Part shown: one piece after another, positions 30,786 to 39,307 of the stretch
How positions within the stretch are numbered: the stretch's first letter is position 1
How the letters are laid out: each line of letters starts with the position of its first letter
Source of the DNA: a virus
Strand: one strand, 5' to 3'
Virus record (IMG/VR): IMGVR_UViG_3300027893_000003
Coordinates: 124,001-188,000 of that record
Length of the DNA: 64,000 nucleotides
Position numbers and translations under genes: made by a program
Notes under the pieces: generated by a model
The model's input: the letters and a program-made list of their open reading frames with translations, nothing else
Told to the model about the DNA's origin: nothing
The model's database searches: none

Positions 30786-32033
30786 TTAACCTATTATGAT
30801 AGCGTCGAGAGATACGGTATTCACTGGCATCCATACTCTGAGTTTATAAGGCGGGACAGTGATGAGTTCTTCATGCATGGGATAGATTTTGTCAACCCCA
30901 TCAAAAAATGCACTAGTTACCTGTAGACCTCCAAGGGAAGAAATATCAACATCATAATAATAATTCCCAGCGCTTAGGGTCCAATCACCTGGTGCAGTAA
31001 TGTTATCTCTAACAATACTTGCACCAGCAACGAAATACATATTACCAGGGAAAAACCATATACTAATTGTACTTGGACCTGTTGCTGCACTTATTGCTGT
31101 TCCAACTGTCTGGCGAAAAGCAGGCGGTACAACATTTGTGACTGTACCTGCTTCGGTTGTAGATAAATAAAGAGTATCACCAATAGCAACTGTAACTCCA
31201 GTTTCAACTGGTACGTCATCAGCACGACCGGCCATTCTAACTTTACCGCTGCCATCGGCCTCATAACCAACTTGAATAATAACTGCGTCTGCTTGATGGT
31301 CAATAGAATCGGCAATAGCAGGTTGCATAGCACCACCTGCATCAACATAACCTAATTGACCAACAGTCATTCCAATTGTATCAATATTATCTCTAATTGC
31401 ATTAAATGTTTCCCAACGAGCAGACGTGCCCCAATATAATCTGTCAGTCGACCTTACGTAGATAATTCTAGCCTCATGTTCATCCTGATCAAATGCCGGA
31501 ACTGTATCTTGAACACCTGCAAAGAGAGGAGCATAGACTCGTCTATTTGTTGGAGTTGCTGGGTCAAAATCCCACACATCATCAATTTCAAATGCGGATC
31601 CGCTCCATGATACTTCAACTGCTTTTAGAAATAAATATCTATCAGAATTAAATAATGTTGCAGTTTGACTTGGTAGGATAATTTTGATGGTAGCTTCTGG
31701 GGCGGGTCTAGATTTTGTATAAACATAATCAAGGACAACATAGTAATATCCTATTTCGTTCCACCACCCTCCAGATGGATCAACATAAAAATCCTCATCT
31801 TCAAAATCAACTGTTAGGGTAGCAGTCGTTTGAATCAGTACGTCATCCTTAAAACATTGACCCTCTGAGCATTCGACTTCCGTGGTTGATAATTGTGTGA
31901 CTTCAATTGAATGTGTACCAAATAAACAATTGAGTCCGGTAGTTATCATCCGGGTTAGTCTGTTTACAACATTGCTATGATAAGATGCATAAGGGTCAAC
32001 TATTCTCTCTTGACTTGGAGTCGGATTACCCAT
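30786..32033 (-). CDS. Baseplate or fibre-attachment protein, 415 aa
   Basis: First gene after the leftward promoter motif at 32073-32088. The N-terminus (VVNRLTRMITTGLNCLFGTH) is followed by beta-rich sequence with ARIIYVRSTDRLYWGTSARW hairpins typical of virion fibre proteins. Position at the head of the adhesin block suggests it connects fibres to the baseplate; not proven. Confidence 0.55.
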   Translation of the reverse strand: MGNPTPSQERIVDPYASYHSNVVNRLTRMITTGLNCLFGTHSIEVTQLSTTEVECSEGQCFKDDVLIQTTATLTVDFEDEDFYVDPSGGWWNEIGYYYVVLDYVYTKSRPAPEATIKIILPSQTATLFNSDRYLFLKAVEVSWSGSAFEIDDVWDFDPATPTNRRVYAPLFAGVQDTVPAFDQDEHEARIIYVRSTDRLYWGTSARWETFNAIRDNIDTIGMTVGQLGYVDAGGAMQPAIADSIDHQADAVIIQVGYEADGSGKVRMAGRADDVPVETGVTVAIGDTLYLSTTEAGTVTNVVPPAFRQTVGTAISAATGPSTISIWFFPGNMYFVAGASIVRDNITAPGDWTLSAGNYYYDVDISSLGGLQVTSAFFDGVDKIYPMHEELITVPPYKLRVWMPVNTVSLDAIIIG

Positions 32034-32072
32034 CTTACCTAATCTCCCCTCTTAGGATAAAGTCTATTGTGG

Positions 32073-32088
32073 TTTTAAAATTTGTTCT
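32073..32088 (-). promoter_or_regulatory. Candidate leftward promoter of the tail fibre operon
   Basis: Minus-strand AGAACAAATTTTAAAA, matching the GAACAAA-(A/T)-TAAA motif, 40-55 nt upstream of the 415-aa gene. Confidence 0.45.
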
Positions 32089-32139
32089 AATTAATATCTA
32101 TTGTCAGCATAATCTAATTTTTTGTATTTAGTATATGTT

Positions 32140-32154
32140 CTATATATATTAATT
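32140..32154 (+). promoter_or_regulatory. Candidate rightward phage promoter (CTATATATATTAATT)
   Basis: Exact match to the core motif at 61060. It precedes a structured RNA, not a gene. Confidence 0.45.
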
Positions 32155-32360
32155 TCTAGAGTAGTGGGTTTGTTTCGTTTTTTTAGTGTCTCTGGAGGTG
32201 GTGCAGTAGGATGCACATAATCGGTGGGAGGAACCTGCCGCTGGGAAGTGGTGCGCCCGCCATAATGGGCATTCGGCGGGGGAGTCGTGGCCTCCAGAGT
32301 TCCACACAAACTAAAGGCGAAGAGGGACTAGTTTTTACTCTCTTCGCCTACCTTCTCTTT
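32155..32360 (+). ncRNA. Candidate structured RNA (about 190 nt)
   Basis: Between a promoter motif and a hairpin with U-rich tail. Arms CTCTGGAGG (32190-32198) and CCTCCAGAG (32291-32299) pair perfectly and enclose hairpins GTGCA/TGCAC (32201-32216) and CCCGCC/GGCGGG (32256-32280). A 10-bp hairpin (32315-32324 with 32340-32349) then leads into TTCTCTTTTT. The interior is GC-rich compared with the surrounding sequence. No convincing gene on either strand. Confidence 0.5.
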
Positions 32361-32378
32361 TTATTATTAAATTAATCC

Positions 32379-32397
32379 TTATATATATTAATTACTA
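32379..32397 (+). promoter_or_regulatory. Candidate rightward promoter of the 63-aa gene
   Basis: TTATATATATTAATTACTA, a close match to the rightward motif, 57 nt before the ATG at 32454 and just after the terminator-like hairpin. Confidence 0.4.
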
Positions 32398-32453
32398 ATA
32401 ATTAGACCAGGGTTGATGTTTTCTTTAAAAACCGTAAAAAGAGAGGTTATACG

Positions 32454-32645
32454 ATGTCACCATACATTCAAGATCTTGATCCTGAGATCATTGAGATGAT
32501 TAAATCAAATGATTTAATCAAAGTAAATTTTGAAAGGGAATGTATTGAGTTCTACAGCCCAGGTATCGAGAAACCTATCACAACGATGTCTTTTATGACA
32601 CCAACAGACATCATCAACCAGGCTGTAAAAGACGCTTGTAAGTAG
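32454..32645 (+). CDS. Small acidic protein, 63 aa
   Basis: Soluble protein (LDPEIIEMIKSNDLIKVNFE, FMTPTDIINQAVKDAC). AGAGAGG precedes the ATG, and a long hairpin terminator follows the stop. Monocistronic, like the 47-aa gene at 5486; possibly a small phage regulator. No family recognised. Confidence 0.6.
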   Translation: MSPYIQDLDPEIIEMIKSNDLIKVNFERECIEFYSPGIEKPITTMSFMTPTDIINQAVKDACK

Positions 32646-32647
32646 CG

Positions 32648-32726
32648 AAAAAATTGGTGGGGGCTCCCCGATTCATAACCATTAATTCCGGCACCGCGCC
32701 ATTGGAGTTACCCCACCCAATTTTTT
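32648..32726 (+). terminator. Long intrinsic terminator, probably bidirectional
   Basis: AAAAAATTGG-TGGGG pairs with CCCCACCCAATTTTTT; inner CTCC/GGAG extends the stem. The symmetric A6/T6 flanks allow both directions. Confidence 0.65.
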
Positions 32727-32760
32727 ATATAGTTTTTCCACAAATGAAAGGAGGTAGTGT

Positions 32761-33390
32761 ATGAGGAGAATCTTACTAGTATTTTTTATCATTCTTTCAA
32801 TTGCATTAATATCAACTTTTACCTTAGCCGAAGACAATGTACATGACCCAGGTATAGAGTTGATTGAGTTGCCATTGAAAGCAGACAGTCCTACCATGGA
32901 CAATCCGGGCGAGAACATAAGTTTGCCACCAGGCAAATATGACACCAAAGACCCGGATATCGACACTAAGATTGTCGTTGACAATACTCCAACCTGCGAT
33001 CAAGTCTTCGCAGCGATTGACAAGAAAGAAAAGGCTGGGGTTGCACTCTCTCAATATGATCAAGCAATGCGAGCGAGATGCATAGATCAACCAAAATCCG
33101 AAGATGACGACGAGATTGAAGAATCAAGGGATGAACTGTTTTCTCTTCAATATCCCAAAACCGATCATCAAGAGGTTGGAGGAATAACCAAAATTTGGCT
33201 TGAACGCCATACTACCTGTTGCCCACAAGTACAAGTAGTATGTCCAGGTTGCCCAAAAGGTTACCCGGGTAGTGGACCATCTAATGGTCAATCTGTAAAT
33301 AGTTCATCTCAACCAAACCAGGGCAGCAACGGTTCTTATGCATCCTCACCATCAACGGGTAGTCCAAGAAACGAAGTACAACCGAGATAG
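32761..33390 (+). CDS. Exported protein 1 (signal peptide, Cys motifs), 209 aa
   Basis: A classical signal peptide (LLVFFIILSIALISTFTLAE, cleavage near residue 22) heads a mature protein with a TTCCPQVQVVCPGCPKGYPG Cys cluster and a low-complexity Ser/Gln/Gly tail. AAAGGAGG precedes the ATG. First of six exported proteins in one rightward operon. CC pairs recur in exported protein 5. No family recognised; periplasmic or extracellular location inferred. Confidence 0.7.
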   Translation: MRRILLVFFIILSIALISTFTLAEDNVHDPGIELIELPLKADSPTMDNPGENISLPPGKYDTKDPDIDTKIVVDNTPTCDQVFAAIDKKEKAGVALSQYDQAMRARCIDQPKSEDDDEIEESRDELFSLQYPKTDHQEVGGITKIWLERHTTCCPQVQVVCPGCPKGYPGSGPSNGQSVNSSSQPNQGSNGSYASSPSTGSPRNEVQPR

Positions 33391-33414
33391 CAAAAAAATG
33401 GAAGGAGGACGCCT

Positions 33415-33957
33415 ATGTGGCGTAAGATGTATGTGTTACTTATTTTTGTTGCTGTCTCCTGTGCGCCAAATATGACTGTTTTGGTCGACGGATACCCTAT
33501 GAGTAATGAGCAAGAATATCTAAGGGTCCCGGATCCAGAGGTAGATATAAGGGTTCAGTATTATGCTGCAGGGTGGATAATGAAAGATCTTGGAGGAGAG
33601 GAGTTAGAACCATATCCAATCTATTTCAAGGTCAACGAAAAAATGTATCTTCCTGAGAATGTCAAGGGCGTAACACTCAATGCCTGGATCAAAAATCCGA
33701 AAAACATTGAGTATAAAGTTCAATCGTGGCTAGACGTGTCTAAACCCTTTAAGGGGCGCACCAGGAAGGTTGAGTATGTTAGTGGACCCACTAGCAAACT
33801 TAATAATTATGTCACCATCTATGGTCCTGTTGATCCTGGTTCTACTGTAAAATTGAGAGCCATCCTTTATGATAACCAAGGGCTTCCTTTAGTTGCTATT
33901 GGTGATGCATATTATAAAGTAAGACAACCCAAGAAGGAACAATCCTTCTCTCAATGA
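33415..33957 (+). CDS. Lipoprotein, 180 aa
   Basis: N-terminus MWRKMYVLLIFVAVSCAPNM contains a lipobox-like VSC, so it is probably lipid-anchored after Cys17. The mature part is beta-rich (NVKGVTLNAWIKNPKNIEY, YVTIYGPVDPGSTVKLRAIL). A strong GGAGG precedes the ATG. In the exported-protein operon it may be the outer-membrane anchor or secretion partner (inference). Confidence 0.65.
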   Translation: MWRKMYVLLIFVAVSCAPNMTVLVDGYPMSNEQEYLRVPDPEVDIRVQYYAAGWIMKDLGGEELEPYPIYFKVNEKMYLPENVKGVTLNAWIKNPKNIEYKVQSWLDVSKPFKGRTRKVEYVSGPTSKLNNYVTIYGPVDPGSTVKLRAILYDNQGLPLVAIGDAYYKVRQPKKEQSFSQ

Positions 33958-34070
33958 TCAACAGCGATCAAATCTAAACATGGAAGGGGGTGGTCATAAG
34001 TAGGTTTTAGAGGTAGAGGTATTTACTTTTCAAACTAATTAAATTCCCCTTTGAAAGGAGGAACAAAGAC

Positions 34071-35057
34071 ATGAAGACGAAAGTTATTGTATTACTTTCC
34101 ATCGTTCTGCTGATTTTTGCCGGCCCGGCGCTGGCAGATATCAGTGGTTCGGCCGAACTCTACCAGGGCATGACTGATGAGCAATTCCAGGGTGCCCAGG
34201 CCATTCAGAATGAGGGTGGAGATACTATCGGTGGAGAAATGCTCCAATCATCCAAGAAAGAGATGCTGCTTGAGGCTGATACCTCCGCAACCATCGACTG
34301 TGAAGACTGTGAAGATGCTGTTGTGGGTGGTTTCACCATGCAGAGCGCTCAGGGTGAGGCCATGCAGTTTGATGGTCAAGGTCAACTTGCCACTTTGGGT
34401 GAGGGTTCAATCAACATTGACAAATACTTCACCATGGAAAGTTCCAAAGATGGTACTTGGTCGTTCGACAAGCAGTATGATGAAACGAAGACCGAGTCCA
34501 AGGAAAAGACCAAGGTTGTCGATGAAGATTACGTCGAGTCAAAGACTGAGACCAAAGTAGTCGATGAGGACTCCTCCAGTGAGGGTTCATTTGAAATCGC
34601 TGCGAATGCAGAGTGTACGGATGAGGAAACTGTGACAGAAACCTCAACTGGGACATTCACTGACAACGACACTCAGGAAGACTCTGACTGCCCTGACTGT
34701 GACTATAATAAGTCAGAGTCAGTCACCGAGACAGATACTCACACCTTCTCCGGCGATCTCTCAGGTTCCGGTAGCTCATCTGAATCTTGGGATAAAAGTG
34801 TAACTGAGACCAAAGATAAGTCAGAGAGCTGGGACAAGAGTGTGACCGAGACCAAGGATGAGACCAAGACTAAGTCAGAAACCTTGGCCATGAGCGGATC
34901 CTATGCTGAAAACTGCTCTTTCGAAACTCACCGTGGTACCACCCTTAGTTGGGCTGGAGACGGTGTTGTGGCTGGCCAGGTTCAAGGCGGTTACCAAGCA
35001 GGGTCAGTTAGCAGTTTCACTGCAGCTGGTGTGTTAGAATGTAACGTCCCTCGATAA
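34071..35057 (+). CDS. Exported acidic repeat protein 3, 328 aa
   Basis: Signal peptide (VIVLLSIVLLIFAGPALAD). The mature chain is very acidic, with Ser/Thr-Glu-Lys repeats; ESWDKSVTETKD appears twice, about residues 240-275. Only two Cys clusters (CEDCED, CPDCDYN). A regular low-complexity chain like this is typical of surface fibres or calcium-binding matrix proteins. AAAGGAGG precedes the ATG. G+C by eye is higher than the window average. Confidence 0.65.
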   Translation: MKTKVIVLLSIVLLIFAGPALADISGSAELYQGMTDEQFQGAQAIQNEGGDTIGGEMLQSSKKEMLLEADTSATIDCEDCEDAVVGGFTMQSAQGEAMQFDGQGQLATLGEGSINIDKYFTMESSKDGTWSFDKQYDETKTESKEKTKVVDEDYVESKTETKVVDEDSSSEGSFEIAANAECTDEETVTETSTGTFTDNDTQEDSDCPDCDYNKSESVTETDTHTFSGDLSGSGSSSESWDKSVTETKDKSESWDKSVTETKDETKTKSETLAMSGSYAENCSFETHRGTTLSWAGDGVVAGQVQGGYQAGSVSSFTAAGVLECNVPR

Positions 35058-35089
35058 GAACCTCCGATCACTGAGAAAGGAGTGACCAC

Positions 35090-35542
35090 ATGAGGAAGAC
35101 AATAGTCTTTCTAGTTCTCGTGTTGGTCTTCGTACTCACTAGTTCCGTCTATGCGGACGATGGTGCCACCAATGCCAATACGGATGCTAAGCAGGTCATA
35201 TATCAAGAGTACGATCAGAGCACACGTCTTGAAAATCGTGCTCAGGGTCTTACGGTAACAGCTGAAGATGTCGGTTTGGATTATGATGCTAAGTATTGGG
35301 CCATGCCCGCTGATGCAGAAATGAGTCAGATTTCCGATCAGGAAGTCATTCAGGTAATCCAATCAACAACTGATCTCAACTGTACAGATAAGACTCGTGT
35401 GTTTACATCCGGTGGTGCTAACGCTTATCAGACCAATGTGCAGAATCAAGTTGGTCTTGCAGCTAACGGATATATCGGAGTTCAAACGGGAACTAGTACA
35501 CAAACATCCACCAGTTCAGTTGTATCAACGTCAACTAACTAA
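35090..35542 (+). CDS. Exported protein 4, 150 aa
   Basis: Signal peptide (LVLVLVFVLTSSVYAD) followed by a polar, Asn/Gln/Thr-rich mature protein (YQTNVQNQVGLAANGYIGVQ) with a Thr/Ser tail. The composition is reminiscent of minor curlin-like or other amyloid-forming subunits, without a recognisable curlin repeat. AAAGGAG precedes the ATG. Confidence 0.6.
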   Translation: MRKTIVFLVLVLVFVLTSSVYADDGATNANTDAKQVIYQEYDQSTRLENRAQGLTVTAEDVGLDYDAKYWAMPADAEMSQISDQEVIQVIQSTTDLNCTDKTRVFTSGGANAYQTNVQNQVGLAANGYIGVQTGTSTQTSTSSVVSTSTN

Positions 35543-35572
35543 CCCTACATAAACATTAAGGAGGCAAAAGAC

Positions 35573-36439
35573 ATGAAGAAAGTCTTAGCTATACTGTTGG
35601 CTGTTGCACTGGTCTCCTTTGCGGTACCGTCTCTCGCTGATCCGCCCAAGGATCTCGATGCATCTCTGACAATTGGTCAACCCAGTGGAGTTGATGGTAT
35701 TGTTTGGAACAACCATGAAACCTGTTGTGCCGAACAGTCCATGATTGATCTCTCAATTGAGAGTCTCAGTCTCAGCTGGAATCCTGTGTTCAATGATCAG
35801 TTGATTGTAGACATCAACATCGACGAGAGTTACAGTGCTAGCAGCGATGCCACTGCAGACTCTACCGCAACTTCTGATTCGGATGCGGATGCAAATGCAA
35901 ACGCTACTGGAGACAGTGATGCAACCGCTAATGCAAATACTAGCGGAGAGGGCGAAGCTATTGAAATAGCTGGTGCTGGTGCCCTGAGCGGTTCAGGAGC
36001 CGTTGCTGGCGCTGGTGCCCTTGCTATGTCCGATTCTGAAGCAGAAGCAGAATCAGAAACCGAGGTCGAGGCTGACTTCGATTCTGACACTGACATAGAC
36101 ATTGACATTGACTGGATGCCAACTTATGGAATAGCTGGCGAACTGTTGATGGAAAATGTTGTTCTCTTGGCCATGCAGCAGAGTGGTGGTCATGAGTCAT
36201 GTGTCGGCGCTGCAGTAAGCATGGTTGGTGATGCTGATCTTGATCTTGAAGCGAACAATGTGTTCATACAAGAGCAGGTACAGCGGCCAGTGTTTGATGG
36301 CGAAGGTGTCCTTGTTGGAGCTTCTGGAGTCCAGCAACAGGCATCTCAGTCATATACCAAACTCACCATCAACAGCGCAGGATCGGTCCCGGTATTGGAC
36401 GGGTCCATCACCTATAATGAGGGACTCGGCGGTCTCTAA
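35573..36439 (+). CDS. Exported Ala/Asp/Ser-rich protein 5, 288 aa
   Basis: Signal peptide (VLAILLAVALVSFAVPSLAD). The middle has long low-complexity runs (SDATADSTATSDSDADANAN; GAGALSGSGAVAGAGALAM; SETEVEADFDSDTDIDID), which could be extended or aggregating. ETCCAEQ echoes the CC pair of exported protein 1. AAGGAGG precedes the ATG. A bulk surface-fibre component is a plausible reading; direct evidence is lacking. Confidence 0.6.
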   Translation: MKKVLAILLAVALVSFAVPSLADPPKDLDASLTIGQPSGVDGIVWNNHETCCAEQSMIDLSIESLSLSWNPVFNDQLIVDINIDESYSASSDATADSTATSDSDADANANATGDSDATANANTSGEGEAIEIAGAGALSGSGAVAGAGALAMSDSEAEAESETEVEADFDSDTDIDIDIDWMPTYGIAGELLMENVVLLAMQQSGGHESCVGAAVSMVGDADLDLEANNVFIQEQVQRPVFDGEGVLVGASGVQQQASQSYTKLTINSAGSVPVLDGSITYNEGLGGL

Positions 36440-36461
36440 GCAGGAAAGGAGGAAAGACCCT

Positions 36462-37244
36462 ATGAGGCGTAAGCTATTCATTCTGGTCGCACTACTTTCC
36501 TGCTTGGTGCTGAGTGCGCCTGCTGTTTTCGCTGATGCTATTGCAAATGGTGACAACTCCAACGCTAATGAAGTTGATAACCAGAACCTTAGCAACAATG
36601 AGCAGTCGCAACTTCAGATAGGTGGGAGTCCTAGTGCAACCATCACTACGTATGGTTCGGAGATTCCCAGAAGCTTCCCGGTACCGGGCGATGTTAATTA
36701 CCCCGGATATCCACAGTACTTCGGTCAGCCCACAGAGGACTACAACTTCCAGAAAGCAGGCGTTATGTTGCTCTTCAAGAAGGTGTGGACTCGTGCTGAA
36801 CTGGAGGCCATGGCAGGCGGTAGGATCAAGATCAATGCGAAATCCTTAGTTCCTATAAAGAAGAAGGACGAGAAAGCTGCTGAGGATACCATTGAGATTA
36901 TAATTAAGCGACCTTCATACCCCGTTCAGCAGGTTGGTCTTATTTATGTATCAAGCAAGAATGTAGACTCAACCTCAATGGAGGTATTGGCGGCTGCTGC
37001 TCTTTCCGCTCTAGACATGGGAGCCAAAACGTTGTTTCTGACTGCAGAAGGTTATTCTCGTGTAATCAAGGCCTTCGGGTGGGGCGTTGGTTTTAGCTAC
37101 ACTCAGGCATGGATTGAGACTGCCAAAAACAATCAGAACAGTGGTGGTGTTGGTTCCGGTGGTTTCGGATTCTCCGGCGGTGAGGCTGGATATAGGAGTA
37201 AACCCTGGATTCAAATGTTTGCTCTGAAGCCTTTAGCGGAGTAA
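36462..37244 (+). CDS. Exported protein 6, 260 aa
   Basis: Start at MRRKLFI, not the upstream in-frame codons, because GGAAAGGAGG lies just before it and a signal peptide follows (LVALLSCLVLSAPAVFAD). The mature region contains Asn-rich NSNANEVDNQNLSNNEQ, a globular part (AAALSALDMGAKTLFLTAEG) and a Gly-rich stretch (GGVGSGGFGFSGG). Last gene of the operon; a 13-bp hairpin terminator follows. Confidence 0.65.
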   Translation: MRRKLFILVALLSCLVLSAPAVFADAIANGDNSNANEVDNQNLSNNEQSQLQIGGSPSATITTYGSEIPRSFPVPGDVNYPGYPQYFGQPTEDYNFQKAGVMLLFKKVWTRAELEAMAGGRIKINAKSLVPIKKKDEKAAEDTIEIIIKRPSYPVQQVGLIYVSSKNVDSTSMEVLAAAALSALDMGAKTLFLTAEGYSRVIKAFGWGVGFSYTQAWIETAKNNQNSGGVGSGGFGFSGGEAGYRSKPWIQMFALKPLAE

Positions 37245-37266
37245 CCAGCTTCATATGACAATTAAC

Positions 37267-37318
37267 CCCTACTGACGAGTCTTCTCTGCTCGTCAGTAGG
37301 GCAACTTTAATTTTTTTT
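37267..37318 (+). terminator. Intrinsic terminator of the exported-protein operon
   Basis: CCCTACTGACGAG (37267-37279) pairs perfectly with CTCGTCAGTAGGG (37289-37301), then a T-rich run. Confidence 0.85.
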
Positions 37319-37894
37319 ATGGACGACATTATGAACCTTTGGTTAGAAGAAGAACAGATTTCTAAGTGGGCATATGAATATTGCAGAGATGTAAAGAACC
37401 TATTTGAAGTCGCTAATTTAATTACATCTCCAAAGTGGGCATATGAATACTGTAGGTGGGTTAAAGATGATATTAGAATCAGGCGTCGAATAACTGCCTC
37501 CGAATATGCCTATTTCTATTGTAGGTTCTGTGTGGATTATCCAACCATACGAAAATATATAACCGAACCAGAGGATGCATACTATTATTGTAAAGAGATC
37601 GAAAATCGCCCAGAGGTAAGAAAGTATATAACGGACTCTTACTGGGCATACATTTATTGCAGGGAAGTAGAACAAGATCCTGAGGTAGCAAGGTATATAA
37701 CGATTCAGAACCTCTCAATGGTTTATTCTGTAAATACAGCTTCTAATTCGGATGAACTCATATTGAAGGAAACAGAGGTTCTTGAACTTATAGATAAGGA
37801 AACAAAAGAGGCATGTATAGACTCTGCCATTGAGAGTCATAAGAAATTAAAACATACTAAAGCTAACAACGTGATAACGAAAAAATTGGGGTGA
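37319..37894 (+). CDS. Protein with five 23-residue AYxYC tandem repeats, 191 aa
   Basis: After a short N-terminus the chain repeats five times at 23-residue period: WAYEYCRDVKN..., WAYEYCRWVKD..., YAYFYCRFCVD..., DAYYYCKEIEN..., WAYIYCREVEQ..., each with an I-T or equivalent near its end. Conserved Ala-Tyr-x-Tyr-Cys suggests packed helical repeats with an aligned row of cysteines. The start lacks a Shine-Dalgarno and sits directly on the T-run of the terminator, so leaderless or read-through translation is possible. Related AYxYA-type repeats exist in other phage and bacterial proteins, as I recall; function unknown. Confidence 0.65.
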   Translation: MDDIMNLWLEEEQISKWAYEYCRDVKNLFEVANLITSPKWAYEYCRWVKDDIRIRRRITASEYAYFYCRFCVDYPTIRKYITEPEDAYYYCKEIENRPEVRKYITDSYWAYIYCREVEQDPEVARYITIQNLSMVYSVNTASNSDELILKETEVLELIDKETKEACIDSAIESHKKLKHTKANNVITKKLG

Positions 37895-37914
37895 CGCCCT
37901 TTTAGCATCACCCC
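37880..37914 (-). terminator. Leftward intrinsic terminator of the Ros-finger gene
   Basis: On the minus strand GGGGTGA pairs with TCACCCC, followed by AATTTTTT. Confidence 0.6.
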
Positions 37915-37974
37915 GTAACTGAGTGGTAAATTCTTCTCGTTAAGTGAGATAGTAATTTGTTATTTGTTCTACAC

Positions 37975-38679
37975 TTATTTGGAAATTAGTTTCTGAACCT
38001 CACTAACCTTTGGAACCCTTGAGTTGACAGTGATAATCTTCCAACCATCTCGTTTCAATTTTTCATTTCTACGAGGATCTTCAAAGGCCATCCTGTTGTG
38101 CCAAAAGGCATTTGGGAATTCAAAGTCGATCTTATTTATAGGGTCAGCCATATCTGTGATAAATTCATATTCAAGATGATTTGTCATGAGGAATTTCTTT
38201 ATCAGATAGTTGTTCTGAATAAAGGGATACTTCTGTCTCAAAAATTTGAGAATTTGAATTTTATCTCTTGGACTTCGAACATCTTCATCCTCAACATTAT
38301 ATGGTTCAGGATCCTTAACTTCATCACTTTGGAAGAGATCGCTTAGATCTGTATCTTGAAGTTTTTCTTGAATTTCTTCAATTGTCGGGGCATGCTCATC
38401 ATCTAATACTTCGTCGTCAGTAATTACGTCGTCTTCACCGGTTTGGTTTAAATCAACTTCAACAGGTTTCTCTTTGAAAATCTCAGGTTTAGATTGTACC
38501 TGTGACATTGTTAAGGAGAACATCTTTCCAGAAGTTGGTGCATCAGGATATTTCGCCTTATATTCATCAATAGACATGTTGTGTTTTCTCCGAGTGTGGG
38601 ATCCAGTTAATACTTTGTAGGCTCCTCCACACTCTTGACAAATTACTTCACCCTTCTCGCTAAATTCGGGATATTTCAT
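37975..38679 (-). CDS. Ros/MucR-type zinc finger fused to a Vsr/DUF559-like nuclease domain, 234 aa
   Basis: [20 protein letters not shown] plus [13 protein letters not shown] is the Ros/MucR zinc-finger pattern (C-x2-C...H...H, then a YKxKYP-like helix). After an acidic linker, the C-terminal 80 residues ([20 protein letters not shown] and [20 protein letters not shown]) resemble the end of very-short-patch-repair and DUF559 nucleases (iD-E/H...R...L...Gw.vi.v). It could be a free-standing homing-like endonuclease or a DNA-repair enzyme. It has its own leftward promoter motif. Confidence 0.6.
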   Translation of the reverse strand: MKYPEFSEKGEVICQECGGAYKVLTGSHTRRKHNMSIDEYKAKYPDAPTSGKMFSLTMSQVQSKPEIFKEKPVEVDLNQTGEDDVITDDEVLDDEHAPTIEEIQEKLQDTDLSDLFQSDEVKDPEPYNVEDEDVRSPRDKIQILKFLRQKYPFIQNNYLIKKFLMTNHLEYEFITDMADPINKIDFEFPNAFWHNRMAFEDPRRNEKLKRDGWKIITVNSRVPKVSEVQKLISK

Positions 38680-38705
38680 TGAGTTTCTCCTTTCTCGATT
38701 TGAGC

Positions 38706-38722
38706 ATTTATATTTTGTTCTG
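38706..38722 (-). promoter_or_regulatory. Candidate leftward promoter of the Ros-finger nuclease gene
   Basis: Minus-strand CCAGAACAAAATATAAA, the best match to the leftward motif. It is only 10 nt before the divergent gene at 38732. Confidence 0.5.
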
Positions 38723-38731
38723 GAGTTAGCT

Positions 38732-39100
38732 ATGTATCACTACCTAATTGGTTTACGAGTTAACGAACGTAAAAGTCTTGAAACAGGAGAATTGATTTAT
38801 CATGTTGATTCTGTATTTACCTATACAGAAGATGATGTTGAGAATGTCAGACTTACAATAGAGGCATTAAAGAATGAAATGTGGCCTACTACAGATGAAG
38901 AAGCTGCTAAAGCATTTGGAACCTCAGGGTTGCTTACAAGTCTTGGTGGATTTCTCATGAGAGCAAGACAAAACAACCTTACTGTCTGTCATTTTTATAG
39001 TAATTTAAATTTGGACAATGAATGGTTCGATATCTTCTTTAGAACAAATAATAAGGAATATTTGTCAAAGAAGATCAGAGAAGCAAGAGTCAACATCTAA
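38732..39100 (+). CDS. Hypothetical protein, 122 aa
   Basis: Soluble alpha/beta-like protein ([39 protein letters not shown]). GGAG precedes the ATG. First gene of a rightward accessory group that leads to the tRNA-like RNA and the TIGR array. No family recognised. Confidence 0.5.
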   Translation: MYHYLIGLRVNERKSLETGELIYHVDSVFTYTEDDVENVRLTIEALKNEMWPTTDEEAAKAFGTSGLLTSLGGFLMRARQNNLTVCHFYSNLNLDNEWFDIFFRTNNKEYLSKKIREARVNI

Positions 39101-39116
39101 TTTGTAGAGGAATAAT

Positions 39117-39290
39117 ATGCTAATTAACATGAGAAAAGTCTTTGAAGATGTGATAGGGAGACATCTTAACGAGAAAGTTGAAGTAATTAAAATTGATCTC
39201 AAGACCTCTAACAGTTGGTTAGTCGGTACCAGAGACCATGGTACTTTTACAATAACTAAGGAGACAGACGGGGGCTTCTCCGTTTTCTAG
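39117..39290 (+). CDS. Small hypothetical protein, 57 aa
   Basis: AGAGG precedes ATG 39117; the frame ends at TAG 39288-39290, just before the ribosome site of the next gene. The chain looks like a helix followed by a beta hairpin (VIKIDLKTSNSWLVGTRDHG). Coupled in the same transcript as its neighbours. Confidence 0.55.
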   Translation: MLINMRKVFEDVIGRHLNEKVEVIKIDLKTSNSWLVGTRDHGTFTITKETDGGFSVF

Positions 39291-39307
39291 GGAGGGGAGA
39301 GGATGTT

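Noticed and set aside
32091-32309. Minus-strand 72-codon frame rich in Pro, Thr and Lys
   Set aside because: It needs a TTG start without ribosome site. Its 3' half overlaps the CTATATATATTA motif, and its 5' half coincides with long complementary arms better explained as a structured RNA.
35830-36108. Minus-strand 92-codon Ser/Ala frame
   Set aside because: Shadow of the Ala/Asp/Ser low-complexity region of exported protein 5; no ribosome site.
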